From the NCBI RefSeq assembly GCF_000826145.2, contig NZ_LN651337.1, positions 251,774 through 315,773 on the forward strand: a DNA stretch of 64,000 nucleotides, given 5' to 3'. Below, piece after piece: positions 1 through 6,817 of the stretch. The position numbers and the translations under genes were made by a program. A model generated the notes under the pieces. The model was not told the origin of the DNA. It saw only the letters and a program-made list of their open reading frames with translations, and did no database searches. Source of the stretch: Sporosarcina koreensis (GTDB taxonomy: Bacteria; Bacillota; Bacilli; Bacillales_A; Planococcaceae). Each line of letters starts with the position of its first letter. Position 1 is the stretch's first letter.

Positions 1-1
1 G

Positions 2-436
2 AACTTCGAAGAGTGGCAGGAGGGCTTTCGTTTCTCCGTGCCGATCCGTGTCCGTTTTTCCGAGACGGATATGTTCGGCCATTTGAATAATACGGTGACA
101 TTCGCCTATTTCGAGCAGGCGCGCATCGACTATCTTAAACATATCGGCCTCATGAATGACTGGCTCGATCCGGACGGCGACTGCATCCCTGTCGTCGCCG
201 ATCTCCAATGCGATTATATGAAACAAGTGTTTTTCGATGAAACGGTGGACGTTCATGTCAAAGCCGGTTCGATCGGACGAAGTTCCGTCGATATCCATTA
301 CATGGGGAAGAACGAAAAGGGAGACATCGTTTTCACAGGGCGCGGTGCCATGGTGCAGATTTCCAAGAAAACCGGGTCGGGTGTTCCGTGGAGTGAACAC
401 GAGAAAGAGCAATTCTGCGAGAAAACCAGGAACTGA
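2..436 (+). CDS. ysmA: Acyl-CoA thioesterase, 4HBT hotdog family (5' partial)
   Basis: The reading frame is open from base 2, so the gene starts before the window; the GTG at 38 is internal, because the upstream codons (NFEEWQEGF) match the N-terminal style of YsmA. The segment FSETDMFGHLNN is the hotdog-thioesterase signature, with the Asp that normally acts in acyl-CoA thioester hydrolysis, likely cytoplasmic. The gene sits directly before gerE, the same order as ysmA-gerE in Bacillus subtilis, which supports the assignment. Substrate cannot be read from sequence. Confidence 0.85.
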   Translation, partial: NFEEWQEGFRFSVPIRVRFSETDMFGHLNNTVTFAYFEQARIDYLKHIGLMNDWLDPDGDCIPVVADLQCDYMKQVFFDETVDVHVKAGSIGRSSVDIHYMGKNEKGDIVFTGRGAMVQISKKTGSGVPWSEHEKEQFCEKTRN

Positions 437-497
437 GCCGGCACAGCCTCTCCACAGTTGGAATACTGTAAAGAGAAACCGATGGGAGGGGCGCGTC

Positions 498-722
498 TTG
501 AATGAGGAGTTTAGCAGCCGTTCTGTGCTGACGGGCAGGGAACGGCAAATATTCACGCTGCTGATTGCCGATCACACAACAAAAGAGATTGCCGGCGAAT
601 TGGGCATCAGTGAAAAAACAGTTCGGAATCATATTTCGAACACCATCCAGAAACTTGGGGTCTCTGGCAGAGCCCAGGCGATGATCGAATTGATCCGGCT
701 CGGTGAATTGAGCATTGATTGA
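498..722 (+). CDS. gerE: Spore germination regulator GerE, LuxR-type HTH
   Basis: A 74-residue protein made almost entirely of a LuxR C-terminal helix-turn-helix domain (LTGRERQIF at the start, TTKEIA and SEKTVRNHIS in the recognition region, ending in RLGELSID). GerE is the last regulator of the mother-cell cascade, acting with sigma-K on coat genes. The TTG at 498 is chosen as start because GGGAGGG at 484-490 is well spaced and it gives the 74-residue length of the B. subtilis protein; GTG at 495 is the alternative. Its presence indicates a spore former. A terminator follows at 741-769. Confidence 0.93.
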   Translation: MNEEFSSRSVLTGRERQIFTLLIADHTTKEIAGELGISEKTVRNHISNTIQKLGVSGRAQAMIELIRLGELSID

Positions 723-740
723 CCGCAAAGCGGGTATGGA

Positions 741-769
741 AGACTGCAGAGATGTCTGCAGTCTTTTTT
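741..769 (+). terminator. Rho-independent terminator after gerE
   Basis: A perfect 10-bp stem AGACTGCAGA (741-750) and TCTGCAGTCT (755-764) with a 4-base loop runs into a T tract. It separates gerE from the RDD gene. Confidence 0.85.
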
Positions 770-844
770 CGTGATTCGGAAGAATATCGGACAGATCTGG
801 TATACTTCATTTTGAACCAATATACAAGTCGAGGAGGAGAAAAG

Positions 845-1234
845 ATGAAAGAAATTACAAAAAAGCGTCTGAAAGCATACATGATCGATCATGCCGTCAA
901 CGCAGCGGTCACGGCATTCACGGAATACCTGCTGCGGAAGAAAGTGAAAAGTGAAGCGGTCCATAACCTGGTGACGCCGTCCGTCATCGCGGGAACCCTC
1001 GAATTCGCCCAGCTATATACGAAAGGGCAGACGGTCGGCTACAGGCTCACCGGACTCCAGCTTGAGGATGAAAACGGCGGAAAACCATCCGGCGTCCAGA
1101 TCGCCAAACGGATCGTCTACCGGGAGTCCGTCAGCGGCATCCAGTACTTCACACATCGGAAGACGTTCGAACAGGAAGGCGGCAGACAGCTTCCGCAAGA
1201 CCGCTTCGCCGGCACGATCGTCGAGGAAGCGTGA
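845..1234 (+). CDS. Small RDD-like protein
   Basis: A 129-residue protein. The N-terminal part KKRLKAYMIDHAVNAA and the later GQTVGYRLTGLQLEDENGG resemble the conserved ends of the RDD membrane family (GQTxGxRxxGL...D), but no clear long hydrophobic helices lie between them, so it is a divergent or reduced member. The start ATG at 845 follows GAGGAGGA at 832-839. It lies between gerE and the MarR gene, a place where B. subtilis has no such gene. Function unknown; the family assignment is by motif only. Confidence 0.6.
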   Translation: MKEITKKRLKAYMIDHAVNAAVTAFTEYLLRKKVKSEAVHNLVTPSVIAGTLEFAQLYTKGQTVGYRLTGLQLEDENGGKPSGVQIAKRIVYRESVSGIQYFTHRKTFEQEGGRQLPQDRFAGTIVEEA

Positions 1235-1255
1235 CTTACAGGCACACCGAAAACC

Positions 1256-1319
1256 CATGAGTTTGACATAACTATTGCTTTTTCCCCGGGTTAAGAGGAA
1301 AATAATAAGCAAACTCATG
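1256..1319. repeat. 10-bp inverted repeat flanking the promoter region of the MarR gene
   Basis: CATGAGTTTG at 1256-1265 and its exact reverse complement CAAACTCATG at 1310-1319 flank 44 bases. A TTGACA hexamer (1263-1268) overlaps the left arm, and the right arm lies just before the ribosome binding site of the MarR-family gene. A paired operator for autoregulation is possible but inferred. Confidence 0.45.
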
Positions 1320-1336
1320 ACTTGGAGTGGGTACTG

Positions 1337-1792
1337 ATGACTGAAAACATGGACACGAAACAAGAAGAAATCCACCGAATGGAAAAGGATCTGCGCTACA
1401 TCGCCGCGATCATCAAGCAGCAGGGGCGCAAAATCCTCAGCAATTATACGATTACGCCGCCGCAGTTCGTCGCCTTGCAGTGGCTGTTCGAGCATGGGGA
1501 TATGACGATCGGCGATCTGTCGAACAAAATGTATCTAGCTTTCAGCACGACGACGGACCTCGTCGACCGGATGGAGAAAAACGAACTCGTCAAGCGGGTG
1601 AGGGATGACAAGGACCGCCGTGTCGTCCGCATCCATCTGCTCGAAGAAGGCGGGCGCGTCATCCAGGAAGTGATCGACAAGCGGCGTCAGTACCTGGAGG
1701 ATGTCATGAAGGACTTCAGTGAAGAGGAACTCCGGTCATTCACGGATCTGCTGTCGAAACTTCACGTGGAAATGAGCCCGGAACCGAAATGA
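1337..1792 (+). CDS. ysmB: MarR-family transcriptional regulator
   Basis: A 151-residue winged-helix regulator with the MarR core: TPPQFVALQWLFEHG, the recognition segment TIGDLSNKMYLAFSTTTDLVDRMEK and the wing KRVRDDKDRRVVRI. ATG at 1337 with GGAGTGG at 1324-1330 is preferred over the TTG at 1322. Its stop overlaps the racE start by 4 bases (ATGA at 1789), so the two are translationally coupled, the same order as ysmB-racE in B. subtilis. The ligand is unknown. A 10-bp inverted repeat brackets its upstream region. Confidence 0.88.
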   Translation: MTENMDTKQEEIHRMEKDLRYIAAIIKQQGRKILSNYTITPPQFVALQWLFEHGDMTIGDLSNKMYLAFSTTTDLVDRMEKNELVKRVRDDKDRRVVRIHLLEEGGRVIQEVIDKRRQYLEDVMKDFSEEELRSFTDLLSKLHVEMSPEPK

Positions 1793-2607
1793 GCGGGACA
1801 GCGGACTACCCGATCGGCATCATCGATTCAGGAGTGGGCGGCCTGACCGTCATGAAAGAACTGCTGGAACGGATGCCGGAGGAGAACTTCATCTACATCG
1901 GGGACGACGCCCGCTGCCCATACGGCAGCCGGTCCCCGCAAGAGATCATCCGCTTTACGAAGCAGCTGATCGGCGCACTCGACCGGTTCGGCGTCAAGCT
2001 CGCCGTCATCGCCTGCAACACGGCGACAGCATTCGCCCTCGATCACGTGCGGCCGCTGTTCACATTCCCGATTATCGGCGTCATCGACCCGGGCGCACGC
2101 ACAGCTGTCCGTAAGTCGGATACGAAACGGATCGCTGTGCTCGGCACGATCGGCACCGTGAAGAGCGGTGCGTACCGCGAGGCGATACACGGCCTTTCAC
2201 CGCATGCGGACGTCCTGCAGCTCGCCTGTCCGACGTTCGTGCCGCTCGTGGAACAGGCAGTCTACAAGACACAAACGGCCGACGAGGCGGTGAAGCAGGC
2301 GCTCCTGCCGCTGCAGAGCGAATCGTTCGACACCGTCATTTTAGGCTGCACGCATTTCCCGCTGCTCGCTCCGTTCATCCGGAAGCATCTGCCGGACGGG
2401 ACGGCACTCGTGACGTCAGGTGCCGCAACTGCGGATACGGTCATACAGCTCCTGGAGGCTGAGGGAAACAGGCGGCAGAGCGATGAACGCGGAAGTTCGC
2501 GTTTCCATACGACGGGAAACCCTGAGCATTTCAGGACAATCACGGCGGACTGGCTCGGCATACAATCACCTGCTGTCGGCCGGCTGACGCTCCCTGTACC
2601 GCAATAA
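1789..2607 (+). CDS. racE: Glutamate racemase
   Basis: A 272-residue cofactor-independent racemase that supplies D-glutamate for peptidoglycan (and possibly gamma-polyglutamate). The family motifs are complete: IGIIDSGVGGLTV at the N terminus, IACNTATA with catalytic Cys76, and ILGCTHFPLL with catalytic Cys187. It begins inside the stop codon of the MarR gene and ends before a terminator. In B. subtilis gerM follows, but here the next gene is rph, so gerM is absent from this locus. Confidence 0.95.
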   Translation: MSGTADYPIGIIDSGVGGLTVMKELLERMPEENFIYIGDDARCPYGSRSPQEIIRFTKQLIGALDRFGVKLAVIACNTATAFALDHVRPLFTFPIIGVIDPGARTAVRKSDTKRIAVLGTIGTVKSGAYREAIHGLSPHADVLQLACPTFVPLVEQAVYKTQTADEAVKQALLPLQSESFDTVILGCTHFPLLAPFIRKHLPDGTALVTSGAATADTVIQLLEAEGNRRQSDERGSSRFHTTGNPEHFRTITADWLGIQSPAVGRLTLPVPQ

Positions 2608-2621
2608 TAGCAGAACATTCC

Positions 2622-2649
2622 GCCCGGTGTGCTCCTCCGCCGGGCTTTT
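2622..2649 (+). terminator. Terminator between racE and rph
   Basis: GCCCGG (2622-2627) and CCGGGC (2640-2645) form a 6-bp GC stem with a 12-base loop, followed by only four T, so it is a modest terminator. Confidence 0.6.
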
Positions 2650-2677
2650 GCGCGGGTTCCGATGGGTATGCTAAAAT
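2648..2677 (+). promoter_or_regulatory. Sigma-A promoter for rph-rdgB-ysnB
   Basis: TTGCGC (2648-2653) is followed after 18 bases by TAAAAT (2672-2677) with an extended TGC before it. Transcription should start near 2684, which rules out the ATG at 2684 as a translated start and supports the TTG at 2708 for rph. Confidence 0.6.
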
Positions 2678-2707
2678 GGACGAATGAAAAGAAAGAGGGT
2701 ATGTGAT

Positions 2708-3466
2708 TTGAGACACGACGGACGAACGAACAACGAACTGAGAAACGTAACGATAGAAAAGGACTTCCTGCTGCACCCGGAAGGCTCCGTGCTCATCACG
2801 GTCGGCAATACGAAAGTGATCTGTACGGCATCCGTCGAGGACCGCGTACCGCCATTCCTGCGGGGAAGCGGAAAAGGCTGGGTCACCGCGGAGTACTCGA
2901 TGCTGCCGCGCGCAACCGGCCAGCGCACGCAGCGTGAAGCGTCACGGGGCAAGATCGGCGGACGCACGATGGAGATCCAGCGGCTCATCGGACGGGCGCT
3001 CCGTTCGGTCATCGACCTTGAAGCACTCGGCGAGCGCACGATCTGGATCGACTGCGACGTCATCCAGGCGGACGGAGGCACACGCACCGCGTCGATCACC
3101 GGAGCATACGTCGCGATGGCGATGGCTGCGGCGGGCATTGCAGCCGACAAGAAGCTCGCGAAGTTCCCGATCCGGCAGTATCTCGCGGCGACGAGCGTCG
3201 GAAAGAAAGAGGACGGCGCGCTCATCCTGGATCTTGACTACTTGGAGGACTCCTCGGCAGCCGTCGATATGAACGTCGTCATGACGAGCGCCGGTGAATT
3301 CGTCGAACTGCAGGGGACTGGCGAGGAATCGACATTCACCCGTGCGGAGATGAACGGCCTGCTGGACTTGGCGGAAACCGGCATCCATCAGCTGATCGGT
3401 CTGCAGAAAGAAGCACTCGGCCCGATCTGCGCACAAATCGAATCACACGAGGAGGCAGCGCAATGA
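2708..3466 (+). CDS. rph: Ribonuclease PH
   Basis: A 252-residue phosphorolytic 3'-5' exoribonuclease that trims tRNA 3' ends. Hallmarks are MRHDGR at the start, [21 protein letters not shown], the long EYSMLPRAT and [20 protein letters not shown] segments and [14 protein letters not shown]. The start is the TTG at 2708, preceded by AGAGGG at 2694-2699, because family members begin MRHDGR; the upstream ATG at 2684 lies at the predicted transcription start. It overlaps rdgB by four bases and forms a three-gene operon with it and ysnB. Confidence 0.94.
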   Translation: MRHDGRTNNELRNVTIEKDFLLHPEGSVLITVGNTKVICTASVEDRVPPFLRGSGKGWVTAEYSMLPRATGQRTQREASRGKIGGRTMEIQRLIGRALRSVIDLEALGERTIWIDCDVIQADGGTRTASITGAYVAMAMAAAGIAADKKLAKFPIRQYLAATSVGKKEDGALILDLDYLEDSSAAVDMNVVMTSAGEFVELQGTGEESTFTRAEMNGLLDLAETGIHQLIGLQKEALGPICAQIESHEEAAQ

Positions 3467-4077
3467 AGGAAGTATTGATCGCAACGAACAACAAAGGCAA
3501 AGTGAAGGACTTCGAAGTGCTGTTCAAGCCGCACGGCATCACCGTCCGCTCGCTCCAGGACCTGGACGAGCCGATCGAAGTGGACGAGACGGGGACGACA
3601 TTCGAGGAGAATGCGATCCTGAAGGCGGAAGAAACCGCCAAGCTCCTGAACATATGGGTCATCTCGGACGACAGCGGCCTTGAAATCGATGCGCTGAACG
3701 GCGAGCCCGGCGTCTACTCCGCCCGGTATGCAGGCGAACCGAAAGACGACCAGGCCAACATCGACAAAGCACTGACCAACCTGGAAGGCGTTCCGGAAGG
3801 CTCCCGTCAGGCGCGCTTCCGCTGTGTGCTCGCGATTGCGGGGCCGGGCATGGAGACGAAGACATTCTCCGGCAGCTGTGAAGGGAACATCCTGTTCGAA
3901 CGCCGGGGCGAGGGCGGCTTCGGCTACGATCCGATCTTCTACGTCCCGCAGGCGCGCAAGTCGATGGGGGAGATGACGCCGACGGAGAAGGCGGAGTACT
4001 CCCACCGCGGCGAAGCGATGCGGAAATTCGAAGCGGAACTGCCGAAACTGGTCAGCGAAGCGGGCGATCGTCAGTGA
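3463..4077 (+). CDS. rdgB: XTP/dITP diphosphatase (Ham1/RdgB family)
   Basis: A 204-residue house-cleaning pyrophosphatase that removes non-canonical purine triphosphates. The signature runs from [15 protein letters not shown] at the N terminus through [21 protein letters not shown] to [10 protein letters not shown], with the acidic metal-binding residues in SDDSG. ATG at 3463 overlaps the rph stop (ATGA) and the GTG start of the next gene overlaps its own stop, so the operon is tightly coupled. It corresponds to B. subtilis ysnA. Confidence 0.94.
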   Translation: MKEVLIATNNKGKVKDFEVLFKPHGITVRSLQDLDEPIEVDETGTTFEENAILKAEETAKLLNIWVISDDSGLEIDALNGEPGVYSARYAGEPKDDQANIDKALTNLEGVPEGSRQARFRCVLAIAGPGMETKTFSGSCEGNILFERRGEGGFGYDPIFYVPQARKSMGEMTPTEKAEYSHRGEAMRKFEAELPKLVSEAGDRQ

Positions 4078-4577
4078 AACTGGTCGTATTGAGCGATTCG
4101 CACGGCGATACGAAGACGATCGGGGCGATCCGCCGCCGGGAGACCGATGCAGACGCCGTCTTCCATTGCGGCGACAGCGAGCTCACGTCCGACGCACAGG
4201 TGCTGGAAGGCATACGGATCGTCCAGGGCAACTGTGACTGGGGCGCACGCTTCGAAGACGCCATACGGGCCGATGTGGCGGGCAGACGGGTGCTCATGGT
4301 GCACGGCCACCGGCACGACGTCAAAGAGTCGCTGCTGCAGCTGAAATACGCAGCAGCCGAAGCCGGCGCAGACATCGTCCTGTTCGGCCACTCCCACCTG
4401 TATGGCGCAGAACGCGAAGACGGCTTGCTTTACGTCAATCCGGGCAGCACCGTGCAGCCGAGGGGCGGCCGGGCAGCGACCTACGCGGTCATTGAAGACG
4501 GTGACGCACTCACCGTGACATTTAAGGATCCGCTGAGCGGAGCGGTCGTCGAGACCGCACAATTCAGCCTCCGCTAA
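4074..4577 (+). CDS. ysnB: YfcE/MJ0936-type metallophosphoesterase
   Basis: A 167-residue calcineurin-like phosphoesterase. The five metal-binding blocks are in order: SDSHGD (Asp8, His10), HCGDSEL, QGNCDW, MVHGHRHD and FGHSHLYG. Family enzymes hydrolyse phosphodiesters in the cytoplasm; the physiological substrate is unsettled. The start is a GTG at 4074 that overlaps the rdgB stop, the same coupling as ysnA-ysnB in B. subtilis. Confidence 0.92.
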   Translation: MKLVVLSDSHGDTKTIGAIRRRETDADAVFHCGDSELTSDAQVLEGIRIVQGNCDWGARFEDAIRADVAGRRVLMVHGHRHDVKESLLQLKYAAAEAGADIVLFGHSHLYGAEREDGLLYVNPGSTVQPRGGRAATYAVIEDGDALTVTFKDPLSGAVVETAQFSLR

Positions 4578-4584
4578 TTTACTA

Positions 4585-4613
4585 TTGACTTCACACCCAG
4601 CTTTGCCTATAAT
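4585..4613 (+). promoter_or_regulatory. Sigma-A promoter of the tRNA-Arg gene
   Basis: TTGACT (4585-4590), exactly 17 bases, TATAAT (4608-4613): one base from consensus. It predicts a start near 4620 and a leader of about 47 bases before the tRNA. Confidence 0.88.
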
Positions 4614-4666
4614 AAAACCTGTCGTTCCGATCACAACCAGATCTTCACAACTCAGGGAACGCAGTT

Positions 4667-4740
<74 letters not shown>

Positions 4741-4753
4741 TATAAACTATCTG

Positions 4754-4790
4754 AAACAGCTTCTCAATTCAAATTTGAGAAGCTGTTTTT
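4754..4790 (+). terminator. Terminator of the tRNA-Arg gene
   Basis: AAACAGCTTCTCAA (4754-4767) pairs perfectly with TTGAGAAGCTGTTT (4775-4788), and the stem runs into a T tract. Confidence 0.92.
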
Positions 4791-4877
4791 ATGTCCTTGG
4801 CAACTTATAAAAAAGGCAAGACCTGGATAGGGCCAGTATGAAAACGACCGTTGAGTTCCACATCTTGGTGTATTAGG

Positions 4878-5417
4878 ATGGAGGGGGAGGAGTTCTATGA
4901 AAAAACACTCATCATACTGGGCGTCGTCCTTATCGGTGCGGCAGCCTATTTCCTCATCAATGAGCCAGGGAAAGACCGTGTGACCATCAAGAAAACAAAC
5001 CGGCCGACAGAAAATAGCGGTAAGGCCCCCATTCTGACAATCGAGGAAGACAGGGATGTCCCTGTGGAAGAGGAATTCCCGGCATCGATGGATCAGTTGA
5101 AGGTTGAAAACGCCATCCATGCCATGTCCCATCAGAAAGTGAGAGCAGAAGACAAATGGGGGTTCCTGCCGATGACACAGGACAGGGTTGAACGGTTGAC
5201 AGAGGTTGTAGAGAAGAACAAAAAGAAATACGGAAAAAATGCTGACGTATATTTGGATATACTGCAGCGCTGGTCGAACGATGATTTCTCCGCTGTCGAT
5301 CAGGATCACAATACAATTTGGGACATGCAAGGCGGCACGGTCGGAAAAGCGACAGGCATTCTGACGATCGAGCAGGAGCAGGAATTCATCAGAAAACACT
5401 ACAAGACGAACGAGTAA
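4878..5417 (+). CDS. Membrane-anchored hypothetical protein, DUF6241-like (start frame disturbed)
   Basis: The frame has one N-terminal hydrophobic segment (TLIILGVVLIGAAAYFLI), then a soluble domain with AMSHQKVRAEDKWGFLPMTQ, WSNDDFSAVDQDHN and GGTVGKATGILTIEQEQEFI, which I associate tentatively with the DUF6241 family of Bacilli. In-frame ATG 4878 has almost no ribosome binding site. The excellent site GAGGGGGAGGAG (4881-4892) leads to ATG 4897 in another frame, which would read MKK then join TLIILG if the A6 run at 4900-4905 had seven A. So a base is missing in this run, by error, mutation or slippage. Function unknown. Confidence 0.6.
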   Translation: MEGEEFYEKTLIILGVVLIGAAAYFLINEPGKDRVTIKKTNRPTENSGKAPILTIEEDRDVPVEEEFPASMDQLKVENAIHAMSHQKVRAEDKWGFLPMTQDRVERLTEVVEKNKKKYGKNADVYLDILQRWSNDDFSAVDQDHNTIWDMQGGTVGKATGILTIEQEQEFIRKHYKTNE

Positions 5418-5545
5418 CGGCAAGTGACGGCGTGGATAAGCCGTATAAGGAGTTTCTTAGGAGTTTATCCTTTCACGTTTTATGCCATCCTAGCGGGGAA
5501 AAGAAAAGCAACACCACTTTTCAACCTAACAGGAGGAGATGTAAA

Positions 5546-5872
5546 ATGGAAACGCAATACAAAGAAGCCCTCTCCGTACTCTCGGAGTGCATCGAGGCGT
5601 GCAACAACTGTTTCGACGCGTGCCTGAAGGAAGAGGACGTCAAGATGATGGCGGAGTGCATCCGGCTCGACCGTGAATGTGCCGACGCATGTGCATATGC
5701 TGTCCAGGCGATCACACGCAACAGCCCGTTCACGAAGCAGATCCTGCAGCTTTGTGCGGATGTCTGTGAGAAGTGCGGCGAGGAATGCGGCAAGCATGAC
5801 CACGATCACTGCCAGCGCTGTGCGGAACACTGCAAGAAGTGCGCAGAGACATGCCGCAAGCTCGCAGCATGA
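5546..5872 (+). CDS. Four-helix-bundle copper storage protein (Csp/DUF326 family)
   Basis: A 108-residue protein with 16 cysteines arranged in CxxxC and CxxC steps along predicted helices (ECIEACNNCFDAC, CADVCEKCGEEC, CQRCAEHCKKCAETC) plus a HDHDH stretch. This is the pattern of cytosolic Csp copper-storage proteins, which hold many Cu(I) ions inside a four-helix bundle. ATG 5546 follows AGGAGGAG. It lies just upstream of csoR-copZ-copA, so a role in buffering copper is a strong inference. No signal peptide is present, so it is likely the cytosolic type. A terminator follows. Confidence 0.87.
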   Translation: METQYKEALSVLSECIEACNNCFDACLKEEDVKMMAECIRLDRECADACAYAVQAITRNSPFTKQILQLCADVCEKCGEECGKHDHDHCQRCAEHCKKCAETCRKLAA

Positions 5873-5881
5873 TCCACTCGT

Positions 5882-5919
5882 AAAACCGGTGAGGGGTATC
5901 CATCCCAAGCCGGTTTTTT
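5882..5919 (+). terminator. Terminator after the copper storage gene
   Basis: AAAACCGG (5882-5889) pairs with CCGGTTTT (5910-5917) and the stem is followed by more T, with a further G-run/C-run pairing inside the loop. Confidence 0.85.
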
Positions 5920-5936
5920 GAATGAAATCCGTCTGG

Positions 5937-5982
5937 TTGCGTATCTGAACCTTGCGTGTTAGGATAGGGGTATAGGGTATAC
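5937..5982 (+). promoter_or_regulatory. csoR promoter with CsoR-like operator
   Basis: TTGCGT (5937-5942), 17 bases, TAGGAT (5960-5965). Immediately downstream is GTATA-GGG-TATAC (5970-5982), part of a stretch whose other strand reads TACCCTATACCCC, similar in composition to CsoR operators. Autoregulation by CsoR is inferred. Confidence 0.6.
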
Positions 5983-5997
5983 GAAAGGGTGAGCGCC

Positions 5998-6297
5998 GTG
6001 ACGGAGACGAACCTAGGAACAAATAAGAAGACGGTCCAGCCGAACAAGCAGCAGATGCTGACACGCCTGAAACGGATCGAAGGCCAGGTCCGCGGCGTCC
6101 ATCAGATGATCGAGAACGACCGCTATTGCGTCGACATCTTGCACCAGATCAGCGCCATCCAGTCGGCCATCAACAAAGTGTCACTCGCACTTCTCGAGGA
6201 TCATACGACGCACTGTGTCGCGAATGCCATCAAAGGGCAAGACGGCGATGCGGCGATCGAAGAACTGATGTCCGTCATGCGGACGATGACGAAGTAA
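5998..6297 (+). CDS. csoR: Copper-sensing repressor CsoR
   Basis: A helical repressor of about 99 residues with the family core LTRLKRIEGQVRGVHQMIE (DNA-binding Arg/Lys) and the Cu(I) ligands: Cys in NDRYCVDIL and the His-x3-Cys in EDHTTHCVANAI. Binding of Cu(I) releases the operator. GTG 5998 is preferred because the AAAGGG at 5984-5989 is properly spaced; GTG 5989 in the same frame is possible. Probable targets are its own promoter and the copZ promoter, both with operator-like sequence. Confidence 0.9.
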   Translation: MTETNLGTNKKTVQPNKQQMLTRLKRIEGQVRGVHQMIENDRYCVDILHQISAIQSAINKVSLALLEDHTTHCVANAIKGQDGDAAIEELMSVMRTMTK

Positions 6298-6305
6298 GTC
6301 GGTGA

Positions 6306-6335
6306 TTTCCATACCTGTCGAGGGTATGGTATAGT
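6306..6335 (+). promoter_or_regulatory. copZ promoter with CsoR operator
   Basis: CCATACC (6309-6315) and GGTATGG (6323-6329) form a perfect 7-bp inverted repeat with a 7-base spacer, the layout expected of a CsoR site. It fills the space between TTTCCA (6306-6311) and TATAGT (6330-6335), so bound CsoR would block RNA polymerase. Confidence 0.75.
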
Positions 6336-6366
6336 GAACTGAATTCCAATGAAGGAGGCTGTTATC

Positions 6367-6567
6367 ATGAAAGAAGTATTGAATGTCGAAGGAATGTCGT
6401 GCCAGCACTGTGTCAACGCGGTGGAAACGAATGTCGGGGAACTTGCCGGTGTGTCATCGGTCAAAGTCGACCTGCCTGCAAACCAAGTGACTGTCGAGTA
6501 TGATAACGAGGCAACAATGAAGCAAGTGAAAGAGACGATCGAGGATCAGGGGTACGATGTGGTCTAA
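6367..6567 (+). CDS. copZ: Copper chaperone CopZ
   Basis: A 66-residue heavy-metal-associated domain with GMSCQHC (Cys12 and Cys15) in the metal-binding loop and the ferredoxin-like beta-alpha-beta pattern. It carries Cu(I) to CopA and CsoR. ATG 6367 has AAGGAGG at 6352-6358 with good spacing; the ATG at 6349 precedes that site and is rejected. It follows a CsoR operator. It is separated from copA by 250 bases that contain a palindromic repeat, unusual since copZ and copA are usually adjacent. Confidence 0.93.
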   Translation: MKEVLNVEGMSCQHCVNAVETNVGELAGVSSVKVDLPANQVTVEYDNEATMKQVKETIEDQGYDVV

Positions 6568-6568
6568 G

Positions 6569-6700
6569 GAAGACCGCTTTCCGCTGCAGACGGATGCTTT
6601 CCGCGGGCATGGCATAAGCCGCTTCCCTCGCTGACGCTCAGTCCAGGGTCTTATGCTCATGCTATTCCCGCCGGAGTCACCGTCTTCCGCTGCAAGCTGG
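6569..6700. repeat. Intergenic palindromic repeat element between copZ and copA
   Basis: The stretch folds into a long imperfect hairpin: GCGGGCAT (6603-6610) and GCATAAG (6612-6618) pair with CTTATGC (6650-6656), ATGC and CCCGC (6667-6671), around a loop rich in CGCTGACGC. It has no coding capacity. Its composition (CTTTCCGCGGGC, CCGCCGGAGTCA) is like dispersed intergenic elements seen in Bacillales, which is a memory-based comparison. It could terminate, attenuate or protect copZ RNA. Confidence 0.6.
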
Positions 6701-6817
6701 AGTGCCCCATGAACTCCAGAACATCAATAATAAAGAATAGCCGGTTATGCCCACCGCATAATCCTTCTTTTTTGCAAACTACATACCCCCATACAGTATC
6801 GAAAGGATGTGAGGGAC

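Noticed and set aside
2684-2707. ATG 2684 as rph start
   Set aside because: It falls at the predicted transcription start, while TTG 2708 has a ribosome binding site and gives the MRHDGR start of RNase PH.
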